A stretch of DNA of 41,663 nt. Origin: Sulfurovum sp. GTDB taxonomy: Bacteria; Campylobacterota; Campylobacteria; Campylobacterales; Sulfurovaceae. The stretch's first letter is position 1. Each line of letters opens with the position of its first letter. Positions 26,304 to 35,974 of the stretch are shown here, piece after piece. Below the pieces are notes generated by a model. The model searched no databases, was not told where the DNA came from, and saw nothing but the letters and a program-made list of their open reading frames with translations. The translations under genes and the position numbers were made by a program. The stretch is from assembly GCA_030949325.1 (NCBI GenBank), contig JAUZSQ010000051.1, positions 1 to 41,663 on the forward strand, given 5' to 3'.

Positions 26304-27746
26304 ATGAAATTTTCACAGCTCACACTCAAGACAGACTATTTGAAGCTAAGCCCCATTTTTTATGCTAAGGTTGAGGTCTCAGCATTAGAAAAACCTTTTG
26401 TTATCTCTACATCACAAAATGCAGGGGAACTATTGGGAGTGGATGAAGACTTGTCTTTAGATGAGAAGCTTCTTGATATTGTCAATGGCAAGAGCAAACT
26501 TAAGGGAGCCGATAGTTTTGCTATGTGTTATGCAGGTCATCAGTTTGGTGACTTTACAGAACGCTTGGGAGATGGACGCGTTATCAACTTTGGTAAAGTT
26601 GCAGGACAAAATATACAAGTCAAAGGGGCAGGACTAACGCTTTATTCTCGTCTTGGAGATGGTAGGGCAGTACTTCGCTCTTCTTTACGCGAGTATCTTA
26701 TGTCTGAAGCTATGTATGGCTTGGGGATTGAAAGCTCACGTGCTTTGGCATTGATTGGCAGTCATACCAGTGTAGCACGAGATGCTATATGGGAAAAGTG
26801 TGCGATGGTTATACGTCTAGCTCCTACATGGGTTCGATTTGGGACATTTGAGTATTTGTATTCTATTAGAGAGTATGATAAATTGGAAGAATTGGCTGAT
26901 TATGTGATAGGGGAGAGTTATCCTCATCTTCAAGACAGTGAAGATAAGTATCTTAAAATGTATAGGGAAATAGTCAAAAATACAGCCACAACTATTGCCA
27001 AATGGCAAAGTGTTGGGTTTACCCATGGGGTCATGAATACAGACAATATGGCAATAGACGGGTCGACGATAGACTATGGACCTTTTGCCTTTTTAGATGA
27101 GTATCAACCACATTTTGTATGTAACCATACCGATACACAAGGCTTATATAGTTTCAAAAACCAAGCAGGAGCAGGACGTTGGAATTTGGATATATTGGCT
27201 CGTGTATTGTCCCCTATTATTGACTATGAATTGTCAGAAGAAGTGCTTAGAGATACTTTTTGGCGTACGTATACCGATGTCTATGAAGCACTCTTGTACC
27301 AAAAAATGGGACTATACGAACAAGAAAAGACAGATAAAGCACTGCTTGAAGCCTTGATGAGGGCATTGGCTTCTTCTCGTAGTGATTATACGGATTTCTT
27401 TAGAAGACTCTCTACTTTTGATGGTAATAGTGTAGAAATACTAGCGTGTTCTAGCAATAATGAAGCCTTAGCACTTTGGCTAAAGACGTATCTTCTACGC
27501 GTAGACAAAGAGAGTATTAGTAGCAAAGAACGCCATGAGAAGATGCTCAAAACCAACCCTAAGTATATTCTCAAAAATCATCTCCTACAAGAAGCGATAG
27601 AAAAAGCCGAAGTCCAAGACTATAGCATGATAGAAGATTTACTCGAAGTAGCCCTAGCACCTTTTGATGAGCATTCTACATTGGCACATCTTTGCAAAGC
27701 TACACCTACGGAGGTCAAGAATATAGCACTGTGTTGTTCATCATAG
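26304..27746 (+). CDS. selO: SelO family protein adenylyltransferase (YdiU/UPF0061)
   Basis: Pseudokinase-fold enzyme that transfers AMP from ATP to protein Ser/Thr/Tyr, known from E. coli to respond to oxidative stress. At 480 residues it matches the usual bacterial length. Conserved blocks are SFAMCYAGHQFGDFTERLGD, NIQVKGAGLTLYSRLGDGRA, SLREYLMSEAMYGLGI, GFTHGVMNTDNMAIDG and IDYGPFAFLDEY. The last holds the DYGPF magnesium-binding Asp. The C-terminus ends CCSS, with Cys near the position where eukaryotic SelO has selenocysteine. It is transcribed alone from a TATAAT promoter. Confidence 0.95.
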   Translation: MKFSQLTLKTDYLKLSPIFYAKVEVSALEKPFVISTSQNAGELLGVDEDLSLDEKLLDIVNGKSKLKGADSFAMCYAGHQFGDFTERLGDGRVINFGKVAGQNIQVKGAGLTLYSRLGDGRAVLRSSLREYLMSEAMYGLGIESSRALALIGSHTSVARDAIWEKCAMVIRLAPTWVRFGTFEYLYSIREYDKLEELADYVIGESYPHLQDSEDKYLKMYREIVKNTATTIAKWQSVGFTHGVMNTDNMAIDGSTIDYGPFAFLDEYQPHFVCNHTDTQGLYSFKNQAGAGRWNLDILARVLSPIIDYELSEEVLRDTFWRTYTDVYEALLYQKMGLYEQEKTDKALLEALMRALASSRSDYTDFFRRLSTFDGNSVEILACSSNNEALALWLKTYLLRVDKESISSKERHEKMLKTNPKYILKNHLLQEAIEKAEVQDYSMIEDLLEVALAPFDEHSTLAHLCKATPTEVKNIALCCSS

Positions 27747-27780
27747 TCAAGTATTTCTTTTGTATTGATGAAGGTTACAC

Positions 27781-27963
27781 TTAAATACCTTCCATCACTT
27801 TTGCATCAAAGCGTACTAAATTGTCTCCTGAAAACTTAAAAAAGAGTTCTATGGGTTTACAGCATACTTCGCAGTCTTCTATGTAGTCTGAGACTTCTTC
27901 TGTGCTGTCGAGTATCATCGAGATATGTTCCCAGCAGTAGGGGCAGGTAAAAAAGTGTTCCAT
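27781..27963 (-). CDS. CPxCG-type small Cys-rich zinc protein
   Basis: 60-residue protein with two Cys pairs, CPYCWEH near residue 7 and CEVCCKPIELFF near residue 31, plus the acidic linker STEEVSDYIEDC. This is the layout of the short Cys-rich CPXCG family, a zinc ribbon with no known function. It is 27 bases downstream of rsmD on the same strand. No targeting signal. Confidence 0.85.
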   Translation of the reverse strand: MEHFFTCPYCWEHISMILDSTEEVSDYIEDCEVCCKPIELFFKFSGDNLVRFDAKVMEGI

Positions 27964-27990
27964 TAGTTATCTTTCTTCTGAAATTAGAAA

Positions 27991-28644
27991 TTAAGCAAAG
28001 GTATAATAACTCATCGTACTTCGTCCAAACTTTTTGCGTTTGATTTGCTTCATTTGTCCTATATTTTGGGGTAAGTCTAGGTTACTCATGTGTTCTACGA
28101 TGACCATTTCACAGTAAGGTTCTTCTATGGTTTCTATGAGGGAGATGGTTTGGTGGTAGATGTCATCCATGCCGTCTCTTGTGGCAAAAGGAGGGTCGAA
28201 GTAGAAGTAGGTTTTGGTATTTGTTTGCTTGATTAGACTATAGACAGTGGCAAACTTCTCAAAACTATCACCAAAGAAAAGTTCTGATGTAGAAGGGGCG
28301 ATACGTTTGATATTGTCTTCTAATGATTTGAAGGCTATTTTATTGTATTCCATAAAATACGCTTTACTCGCTCCCCTGCTTAGTGCTTCTAGTCCTATAG
28401 AACCTGAACCTGAGAATACTTCTACAAAGTTTTTGTCTATAATATTGAATTGTAGGGTATTGAAGAGTGATTCTTTGAGGATACCTTTGGAGCTACGCGT
28501 GGTAAAAATATCAGGTATTTCTATCTTTTTACCTTTGTATTGTCCTGCTGTAATGCTAGTGGTAAATATCTTGATGCGTTCTTTTTTGGGTCTGGGAGTT
28601 TTCATATTTTCTTTCATGAGAGTAGTGTACCCAAAAGTTATCAT
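27991..28644 (-). CDS. rsmD: 16S rRNA (guanine(966)-N(2))-methyltransferase RsmD
   Basis: SAM-dependent methyltransferase acting on 16S rRNA during small-subunit assembly. GQYKGKKIEIPDIFTTRSSK and LKESLFNTLQ are the N-terminal RsmD signature, FVEVFSGSGSIGLEALSRGA is the SAM-binding motif I, and FYFDPPFATRDGM holds the catalytic DPPF. 217 residues is slightly longer than usual. The ATG at 28644 overlaps the eptA-like stop as ATGA with AGAGAAG upstream; a start at 28605 (MKTPRPKK) would give a more typical length. Confidence 0.93.
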   Translation of the reverse strand: MITFGYTTLMKENMKTPRPKKERIKIFTTSITAGQYKGKKIEIPDIFTTRSSKGILKESLFNTLQFNIIDKNFVEVFSGSGSIGLEALSRGASKAYFMEYNKIAFKSLEDNIKRIAPSTSELFFGDSFEKFATVYSLIKQTNTKTYFYFDPPFATRDGMDDIYHQTISLIETIEEPYCEMVIVEHMSNLDLPQNIGQMKQIKRKKFGRSTMSYYTFA

Positions 28645-30239
28645 ATCTTCTCTTGAAATATATCAAGTCTAGGTTCATAGACCTTGGTTTGTACATTGAA
28701 TAGCCCCAAGAGGGTATGAAAAAGGTTGTCTTGGGTATATCGTGCATCACTTTGTATTTTGTGTGCTTGGACTTCTTTGCTGAAACTGTCATTGAACCAT
28801 ATAAATGCAGGGATATGTGTTTGTGCTGATGGAGCCATAAAGTAAGGAAGACCATGCAAGTAGATACCATTTTCTCCCAAGCTCTCTCCATGGTCACTCA
28901 TATAAAACATGGCTGTTTGGTGGCTACTGTTATACTTTTTGAGTAGGGCAATAGTTTGGGTCAAAAAATCGTCTGTATAGAGTATGGCATTGTCATAGGC
29001 ATTGCTGATTTCTTCTTTGCTACACTCTTCTAGTTGATTGGTTTTACATACAGGGGTAAATTTCTCAAATGCCTTAGGGTAGCGTTTATAGTAGGCAGGA
29101 CCATGGTTGCCCATTTGGTGCAAGACGATGAGTATATCTTTGTCTTTTTGTTTGGCTATATAACTCTGTAATCCTACCAGCATCCCTTCGTCTCGACATT
29201 CGCCGTTTTCACAGATGGTGTTCATATTATTATATTTGTAGCTTACATACGGCACTCTTAGTGCTACACCTTTGGAGTCTGAGTTGTTGTCTCTCCATAG
29301 TATAGAGATGTCTCCTGTGTGGTTGAGTACGTCCAAGACATTTTGGGTTTGTATGCCTTTTTGGTAGTTGTATTTGGACTGGGTATAGATAGAAAACATA
29401 CAAGGTACTGACACAGCTGTAGAAGTCCCACAAGCGTGTAGGTTGGGGAAGTTGATAAGTGTTTCTTTTTGGAGTTGGGGGTGGTTTCTTTGGCATAGCC
29501 ATTGAGTGAAAAGTGGTCGGCTCTTGTGGCTTCTCCTACGACCATAATGACGATTTTGGGTAAGGAGTTGGGAGATTTGATGACTTTGGCATCTGTACCT
29601 ATACGTTGGACAATGAACTCTGATACATTCATCGTCGCAGAGATATAATTGCCTATAGAATATATCCAATAGCTAGGATTTGCCATATAGCGTAAGGGTT
29701 TATGCTCTCTTACAAAAGTACTATAATGCCCAAAAGAGAAAAAGACAGAAAGTGCGATGATGAGTAATAACAAGAGTACTTGTTTTAGCTGTTTAAAGAG
29801 GTTTATATGGATAGCACGAATCTTCAACGGAACTTTATAGACAATATAAGAGGGTAAAAGTCCCAAGAATACAAAATAGAGTACTTGTTTGAATGAAAAT
29901 AAATCCATGGCTTCATGGACATCGGTTTGTAACATATTGCGTATCATATCATCATCAATGACTACATGATAGGTATCCATAAAATACCCCGTCATAGAAC
30001 TCATGAGTAATATAATAATAATAAAGAACTTGACTGTCCACCTCGTACTCAGTATGGTCAAAATCAATGCCGTCGTAGCCCACAAGACTAGAGCCAAAGA
30101 GAGCAGAAAAACCATATTACTTTCTATCCAAGGATACACTTTTAGGGTATTAGTAAAAAAGGTGATAGTTATAATAGAGTGTGAAGAATACAGATACCAG
30201 TAGTATCAGTCCATTGGGTGTTAAATGTTTGATAGTCAT
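28641..30239 (-). CDS. EptA-like phosphoethanolamine transferase, two frameshifts
   Basis: Inner-membrane enzyme of the lipid A phosphoethanolamine transferase group, which modifies lipid A or other surface sugars and can reduce polymyxin binding. The true start is ATG 30239 (MTIKHLTPNGLILLVSV) after CAAGGAA; the A-run at 30155-30160 is one base too long. Five N-terminal helices lead to the periplasmic domain: MVVGEATRADHFSLNGY (metal Glu), HACGTSTAVSVPCMFS (nucleophile Thr), HQMGNHGPAYYKRYP and MSDHGESLGENGIYLHG. One C is missing in the minus-strand C-run at 29477-29481, between AKETTP and QLQKETLINF. Rejoined length is about 533. The exact acceptor is unknown. Confidence 0.9.
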
Positions 30240-30317
30240 TTCCTTGATACAATATAAAAGTAAGTATAGCAAAAAAATCTTGATATACTATAACTACTAG
30301 GGATAAAGGAATGGGCT

Positions 30318-30893
30318 ATGCGTTGTTATACTTGTACGAGATTGAGTTATGCTATTATTTGTAAGGACTGTAAGGATACACTGCTAGGAACAACGATGGG
30401 TACACGTCATATTGGCTCACTTGATGTGATAAGTTTTTACAAATATTCGCATATCGAATCTCTTTTACTCACCAAGCACAAACCAGAAGGCTACCGTATC
30501 TACAAAGCCCTAGCAGAGATGACGATGAAGCCTTTTATAGAAGAGTTTATAGAATCTGATGACAGGATAGTGTATATTATCGGTGTGGATGAATATGTCA
30601 GTGGTGGCTATGCCCATGTAGCAGTACTGAGTAAAGCGATGCAAACGCCACAGTCTATTCCCTTGTTTGCTTCACTACTGGCACAAAATAGGGTACGTTA
30701 CGCAGGTAAATCTTTAGCCTTTAGACGACATCATGCAAGAGATTTCAAATATACAGGCAAAAGTCATATCGATGCTATCTTAATAGACGATATTATTACC
30801 ACAGGTACGACCCTTAAAGAAGCAGAAAAAGTCTTGATAGCCAGTGGTGTGAATGTACTCTTTGCTTTGACTTTGGCTGATGTCTTGGAGTGA
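30318..30893 (+). CDS. ComF-like phosphoribosyltransferase-fold protein
   Basis: 191 residues. The N-terminus is a zinc-finger-like CYTCTRLSYAIICKDC with two CxxC pairs, and the C-terminal part has the PRPP-binding loop AILIDDIITTGTTLKEAEKV. This combination defines ComF/GntX-type proteins, which take part in DNA uptake or competence in other bacteria. The conserved RRxx segment appears as LAQNRVRYAGKSLAFRRHHA. It is shorter than classical ComF and has no neighbouring competence gene, so a role in competence is not shown here. Confidence 0.85.
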   Translation: MRCYTCTRLSYAIICKDCKDTLLGTTMGTRHIGSLDVISFYKYSHIESLLLTKHKPEGYRIYKALAEMTMKPFIEEFIESDDRIVYIIGVDEYVSGGYAHVAVLSKAMQTPQSIPLFASLLAQNRVRYAGKSLAFRRHHARDFKYTGKSHIDAILIDDIITTGTTLKEAEKVLIASGVNVLFALTLADVLE

Positions 30894-30942
30894 TACTTCG
30901 TTTAGGTTTTTTGGATATACTTCCTATAAAAAGGAAATGTTT

Positions 30943-32022
30943 TTGAAAGAAAAAGCACTCTATATAGGCATCATGTCAGGTACGTCACTTGATGGGGTGG
31001 ATGTGGTACTTTGTGAGATAGATGCACTACGTTGTAAATGTCTAGCGTCTTTGGTCTATCCTATGCCTTTGACACTCAAGAATGATATATTGCATAGTAT
31101 AGAGCATCCTTGTACTTTGTTAGAGATAGGAGAGCTAGACCATCGCTTGGGTCTGTTGTTTGCTAAGGCAGTCAAGGCATTACTTCAATCCCATGATACG
31201 AAGGCTTCAGAGATTACAGCCATAGGCTCACACGGTCAAACCCTTTGGCATAGTCCCCAAGGCAAGTATCCTTTTTCTATGCAGTTAGGCGATGCCAATA
31301 TTATGAGTACAGAAACACAGATACCTGTAGTAGCAGACTTTAGACGCAAAGATATGGCATTAGGAGGGCAGGGGGCTCCATTTGCACCAGCGTTTCATGC
31401 TTTTGCTTTTGCTGATATGCCTCATCGTGTGGCTGTGGTCAATATTGGAGGTATGGCAAATATCACAGTATTAGGCTCACCTCTCATAGGCTATGATATC
31501 GGTTGTGGTAATGTACTCATGGATACATGGATTCATAGGCATAAAAATCTCTCGTATGACCAAGACGGTACATGGGCAAGGTCAGGAAAAGTGGATGAGG
31601 TATTGTTGGCAAAGATGCTTCAAGATAGATATTTTACCCTGCCTTATCCCAAAAGTACAGGTCGTGAAAAGTTCAATCAATCATGGATAGATGAGGTACT
31701 CTCAGAGCATAGTAGTGCTAAAATAGAAGATGTACAACGCACCTTACTAGAGCTTACAGCGATAACGATAGCTAATGAAGTCTCCACGTTTACCCCTCAT
31801 ACACTTTTAGTCTGTGGAGGAGGAGTCAAAAACAGATTTTTGTTAGAACGTATAGGATGCTTGTTACCCAAAGTCTGCGTATCTATTGCACCTCATGCCG
31901 ATGATATAGAAGCCATGACCTTTGCATGGTTGGCACAGCAACGTATAGCAAAACAGAAGGTAAATCTCAAAGACGTGACAGGAGCAACACATAATGCTAT
32001 CTTGGGAGCGATATATCTTTAG
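30943..32022 (+). CDS. anmK: Anhydro-N-acetylmuramic acid kinase AnmK
   Basis: Opens the 1,6-anhydro ring of anhMurNAc and phosphorylates it to MurNAc-6-phosphate during peptidoglycan recycling. Signature segments are YIGIMSGTSLDGVDVVLCE, AIGSHGQTLWHSP, VADFRRKDMALGGQGAPFAP, NIGGMANITVL and GYDIGCGNVLMD. 359 residues. The ribosome site AAGGA (30931-30935) is only one base from ATG 30937 but seven from TTG 30943, so I prefer the TTG; an ATG-start form two residues longer is possible. The murU gene follows 60 bases downstream. Confidence 0.94.
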   Translation: MKEKALYIGIMSGTSLDGVDVVLCEIDALRCKCLASLVYPMPLTLKNDILHSIEHPCTLLEIGELDHRLGLLFAKAVKALLQSHDTKASEITAIGSHGQTLWHSPQGKYPFSMQLGDANIMSTETQIPVVADFRRKDMALGGQGAPFAPAFHAFAFADMPHRVAVVNIGGMANITVLGSPLIGYDIGCGNVLMDTWIHRHKNLSYDQDGTWARSGKVDEVLLAKMLQDRYFTLPYPKSTGREKFNQSWIDEVLSEHSSAKIEDVQRTLLELTAITIANEVSTFTPHTLLVCGGGVKNRFLLERIGCLLPKVCVSIAPHADDIEAMTFAWLAQQRIAKQKVNLKDVTGATHNAILGAIYL

Positions 32023-32082
32023 TATTTCACTTATAAGTAATATATTCTTACTCTATTTTAAAATCTATCTACAGGAACAGAC

Positions 32083-32760
32083 ATGAAAGCAATGATACTC
32101 TCAGCAGGATTAGGCTCACGAATGAGACCATTAACCAATACCATACCCAAACCTTTACTTCAAGCAGGAGGCAAGGCGTTGATTGTATGGCATATTGAAA
32201 ACCTCATCCAAAAAGGTTTCAAAGAAATAGTCATCAATATCGCACACCTAGGTTACCAAATCCCCCAAGCACTAGGAGATGGTAGCCAATGGGGTATCAA
32301 TATTAGTTATTCAGACGAACAAGAAGAAGGAGGATTAGAAAGTGCAGGAGGTATAATCAAAGCCTTACCTCTACTAGGAGAGGAGACTTTTTTAGTTGTC
32401 AATGCTGATGTCTTTTGTGATTATACTTTTGATATGGCTACCTCACTAGAAGAAGGTATCTTAGCCCACCTCATCTTAGTCCCCAATCCAGAACATAACC
32501 CCAAAGGGGATTTTGATTTGCAAGGCACTCGCGTCTTAGACAGTAGAGCCTACACTTTCTCAGGCATAGGCTATTATAGTCCCACACTCTTTACTACATT
32601 AGCTTATGGCAAATCATCCTTAGCACCACTCTTACGCACAGCCATGAAGCAAGACAACATCTCAGGTGAACTCTATCAAGGCAGATGGTTCGACATAGGC
32701 ACACCTCAACGATTACAAGAGCTTAATCATTTTTTAGATACATTGGGCTATAATAAATAA
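32083..32760 (+). CDS. murU: N-acetylmuramate-1-phosphate uridylyltransferase (MurU-like)
   Basis: 225-residue sugar-1-phosphate nucleotidyltransferase. MILSAGLGSRMRPLTNTIPK is the nucleotide-binding signature, the metal Asp is in FLVVNADVFCDYTF, and NPKGDFDL, FSGIGYYSPTLF, SGELYQGRWFDIGTP follow the pattern of Pseudomonas MurU in order and length. MurU makes UDP-MurNAc directly from recycled MurNAc-1-phosphate. The adjacent anmK gene supports this over a heptose or mannose nucleotidyltransferase, although AmgK and MupP, which complete the route, are not in the window. The ATG follows ACAGGAACAG. Confidence 0.83.
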   Translation: MKAMILSAGLGSRMRPLTNTIPKPLLQAGGKALIVWHIENLIQKGFKEIVINIAHLGYQIPQALGDGSQWGINISYSDEQEEGGLESAGGIIKALPLLGEETFLVVNADVFCDYTFDMATSLEEGILAHLILVPNPEHNPKGDFDLQGTRVLDSRAYTFSGIGYYSPTLFTTLAYGKSSLAPLLRTAMKQDNISGELYQGRWFDIGTPQRLQELNHFLDTLGYNK

Positions 32761-32772
32761 AAAAGGAAAAAC

Positions 32773-33636
32773 ATGAGATTTCTGAATATAAAAACAGACT
32801 ATGCCTTCAAGAAAGTATTTGGTTCAAAAAAAACTCCAAAGATATACTCATAAGCTTCCTCAATGCTACACTAGAACTACACTCTAAGATAAAATATCTC
32901 AGCATAGAAGACCCCTATAACGTACCCAAACTTCAAGGTATGAAAGATACCTCAGTAGATGTCAAAGCCACACTTGAAAACAAAACAAAGGTGATTATAG
33001 AGATGCAAATACTCAACCATGATGGATTTGAAAGTAGGATTCTTTATAATACAGCCAAAAATTATGCCAACCAACTTGAACGAGGAGATAAATATACGCT
33101 TCTTAATCCAGTGATAGCTCTGACCATCGTAAACTTCAATATGTTTGAGACAAACAAAGTAAAATCAAGCTATAAGCTCTTTGAAAAAGAAAGCTTTACG
33201 CAATATTCAGATGATATAGAATTGGTGTTCATTGAACTACCCAAATTTGACAAAACTTTTGAAGCATGTGAAAGTATAGAAGATAAATGGATTTACTTTA
33301 TCAAGAATGCAAGAGACTTAACCGTCGTACCCCAACTTCAAGACAAAAATCTCAAAAAAAGCCTTTGAGATAGCCAACACAGCCTCCCTAAGTAAAGATG
33401 AACTAGAAATCCAAGAAAAAAGAGAAGAGTTTTTATTTATTCAAAAGAATAGTATAGAAAAAGCCAAAAGAGAGGGCTTAGTAGAAGGAAGAGAAGAGGG
33501 TTTGGCAGAAGGTTTGGCAGAAGGAAGAGAATCGAGAAATATTGAAATAGCCAAAAACTTATTAGATATTTTAGACAATGAAATGATTGCATTAAAAACA
33601 GGATTAGATATTCACACCGTTGAAGCATTACGATAA
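32773..33636 (+). CDS. Rpn-family PD-(D/E)XK nuclease/putative transposase, two frameshifts
   Basis: About 287-residue member of the recombination-promoting nuclease group. The opening RFLNIKTDYAFKKVFGS, then DILISFLNATLELHSKIKYL, the catalytic SVDVKATLENKTKVIIEMQI (D..E-x-Q) and the C-terminal Glu/Gly/Arg repeats EGLVEGREEGLAEGLAEGRE are typical. Two A-runs break the frame: 32826-32833 (one A short or two too many) and 33354-33360 (one A too many, before GCCTTTGAG). The start ATG 32773 follows AAAAGGAAAAAC, 12 bases after murU. Such genes are mobile and often decaying, but the surrounding error pattern makes decay hard to prove. Confidence 0.85.
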
Positions 33637-33660
33637 GCTTCTTTATTTAAAGGATAAAAC

Positions 33661-34206
33661 ATGAAAACCCCTATATGGATAGCACTATTACTCACCTCTT
33701 TCTCAATCTCATTGATGGCAAATAGCTTTACTTTAGCATCTGATGACATACAAGGACAACTCAGTATTGCACAAGAGTTTAACAGTTTTGGATGTAAAGG
33801 AGAAAATAAATCTCCCCAATTACAGTGGACAAATCCCCCAAAAGGTACAAAGTCTTTTGCCATTACCATCTATGACCCTGACGCACCTACAGGAAGTGGT
33901 TGGTGGCATTGGTTGCTTATCAATATAGATAAAAATACCAGTACTATCCCCTCCAACGCTTCTGCTTCTCACAATCTACCCAAAGGTGCAATAGAAACCA
34001 TGACTGATTACGGTTCTGCCACATTCGGTGGAGCCTGTCCTCCACAAGGCGACAAAGCCCATGCGTATTTCTTTACCATTTATGCCCTAGATATAGAAAC
34101 CCTAGCACTCACAAGTAAAATCGACAGTGCCTTAGTAGGCTATATGATAAACCAACATACGATTGAAAAAGCTACAATAGTGTCTTATTATGGACGAGGG
34201 GAGTAG
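33661..34206 (+). CDS. Exported YbhB/YbcL (PEBP, Raf-kinase-inhibitor-like) protein
   Basis: 181 residues with a signal peptide (MKTPIWIALLLTSFSISLMA). The phosphatidylethanolamine-binding fold is recognisable in FGCKGENKSPQLQW, FAITIYDPDAPTGSGWWHWL, the loop YGSATFGGACPPQGDKAHAY and YFFTIYALD. Bacterial members bind small phosphorylated or lipid ligands, but their role is unsettled. It is 24 bases after the Rpn-like gene, with AAAGGATAAAAC before the ATG, and converges on the DEAD-box helicase gene. Confidence 0.93.
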   Translation: MKTPIWIALLLTSFSISLMANSFTLASDDIQGQLSIAQEFNSFGCKGENKSPQLQWTNPPKGTKSFAITIYDPDAPTGSGWWHWLLINIDKNTSTIPSNASASHNLPKGAIETMTDYGSATFGGACPPQGDKAHAYFFTIYALDIETLALTSKIDSALVGYMINQHTIEKATIVSYYGRGE

Positions 34207-34275
34207 ATAGGAAGTAGTTTGTATGCTTGGTATTGTCAAACATACTTGATGAGAGGATGGAGAAAGAAAGAGGTC

Positions 34276-35797
34276 TTACCCTCTGCTTCCTTGACCACCG
34301 TTACGGCTGTCTCTTCCACCACCTGAGCGACCATTGCTACTGCCACCACTTCGGTTACGGCTTCTTCCACCACCGTTTCCACCATTGCCTCCACCACCAC
34401 TTCGGTTGCCTCTGTATCCACCACGGCTACGGTTACGTCCGCCACCGCCTCCACCGTTACCACGGTTTTGCATTGCTCTTTCCATGAGGAGGGCTATTTC
34501 TTCTAGTCCTAGACCGATATTGTCTTTTCCTTTGACAAAGTTTTCTTCTTGCACGAGTGAAGCTAGAAGGTGTGCAATGGTGACAATATCCAAGTCATGT
34601 TGCAGTGTTTTGACCAAGTTAATAGCATTTTCAGTCACTTTAGTTTCTGCAATCTTGGCGATGAGTGCATCGGCACGGTTGTTCTGTACTTCCATACGCG
34701 TAGGGATGACTTGTGAAGCCATAGTAGCTCCTACATCTTTTTCGATACGTTTGATAGTTCTAAGTTCATTGGGGCTAACAAGTGTAATTGCCTCACCAGA
34801 TTTACCTGCACGACCCGTTCGACCGATACGATGTACATAAGACTCAGAATCAAAAGGAATATGGTAGTTAAATACATGGGTCACGTCATTCACATCAAGA
34901 CCACGAGCAGCAACATCTGTAGCGATAAAGATGTCTATGCCACCAGCTTTGAAGGCACGAATGGTGATTTCTCTTTTGTTTTTGCTCCATATCTCCATGT
35001 AAGCCTGAGACTTTGAATCCTTGGGCTGTCATGTGTGCTACGAGTCTATCTACTTCTTTTTTCATACGACAAAAGATGATACATTTATCAGGGTTTTTGT
35101 AATCGATGAGTCTTACTAAGGCATCATCTCTTTCTCTTTCTTGTACGACATAATAATATTGGGTAATTTTTGAATTGGTTTTTTCAGACTTTGTAATAGA
35201 TACAGTCTTTGGGCTTTTCAAAATCTGTTCTGCAAGTTTTCTGATACCATTTGGCATGGTGGCTGAAAACATCAATGTTTGACGTTCTTTTGGAAGAAAA
35301 GTAAAGATGTTTTTGATTTCATCCAAGAAACCCATATCAAGCATTTCATCCGCTTCATCCAAGATAACAAAACTAGGGTTTATTTTGATTTTACCTGACA
35401 TCAATAAATCTTGAAGTCTCCCAGGAGTAGCAACAACGACAGACGCTTGTTTGATACGGTCAATTTGCTTTCCATAGGGTGTTCCACCATAAACAGTTGC
35501 TGTTTTGAGACCTGATTTTGCACCAAAACGGAAAAGTTCATCTGATACTTGCATGGCAAGTTCACGCGTTGGAACGATAACCAGTCCTTCTACTGAACCA
35601 TCAGCTTTCATCATAGACATCGCAGGAAGTCCAAAGGCAGCAGTTTTACCTGTACCTGTTTGTGCTTGGGCAATGATGTCGTGACCTTCTAAGATGAGAG
35701 GAATGGCGTCGCGTTGTACGGGTGATGGCTCAGTAAATCCTGCGTCTCTTACGGCTTCTTGTATTGTTTCTTTGAGGTTAAAATCTGTAAATTTCAT
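34276..35797 (-). CDS. DEAD-box RNA helicase with RGG-rich tail, frameshifted
   Basis: ATP-dependent RNA helicase (DeaD/CsdA/RhlE-like), about 506 residues, expected in ribosome assembly and RNA turnover, especially in the cold. Motifs are Q (EPSPVQRDAIPLI), I (AQTGTGKT, 45-52), Ia (PTRELAMQ), II (DEAD in FVILDEADEMLD), III (MFSATMP), V (ATDVAARGLD) and VI (YVHRIGRTGRAG). The frame breaks at the four-T run 34974-34977, one base too long. Repairing it reads HGDMEQKQREITIRAFKAG. The last 60 residues are Gly, Arg, Ser and Asn only, an RGG-type RNA-binding tail. The 177-base upstream gap could hold a long regulated leader. Confidence 0.92.
34280..34465. repeat. Low-complexity Gly/Arg/Ser/Asn coding repeats
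   Basis: Imperfect tandem CCACC/GGT-rich triplet repeats encoding the RGG-like tail of the helicase. Read on the plus strand they give spurious Pro- and His-rich frames. Repeat number may vary between strains. Confidence 0.75.
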
Positions 35798-35974
35798 AGT
35801 TGTTTTCTTTGTGTTAAATTATCGGTGTAGTATTCATCTTGTGTATTGTTGAGTATCAAGAGGTTTAAAAACCTGTTTTGTGCAAACCGATACCAAGTGT
35901 TAAAAGGAGTTTAGTACTCTCTTGCAGAAAAGTTTCGCATTATAGCTAAATAAAGCGAATAAAGCTAGGGAAAC

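Noticed and set aside
28556-29502. Several overlapping minus-strand frames as separate proteins
   Set aside because: They are out-of-frame readings of the eptA-like gene created by its frameshifts.
30318-30893. ComF-like gene as part of a DNA-uptake locus
   Set aside because: No other competence or type IV pilus gene is nearby; neighbours are cell-wall recycling genes.
10621-33360. Programmed frameshifting as a general regulatory mechanism
   Set aside because: The breaks affect unrelated housekeeping genes, go both ways, and lack stimulatory structures; sequence error is simpler.
34280-34465. Short direct repeats resembling a CRISPR array
   Set aside because: The repeats are imperfect, triplet-based and entirely coding; there are no regular spacers and no cas genes.
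34227-34840. Plus-strand His-rich and Pro-rich frames opposite the DEAD helicase tail
   Set aside because: They are the antisense reading of the Gly/Arg triplet repeats; no ribosome site, and the helicase frame explains the sequence.
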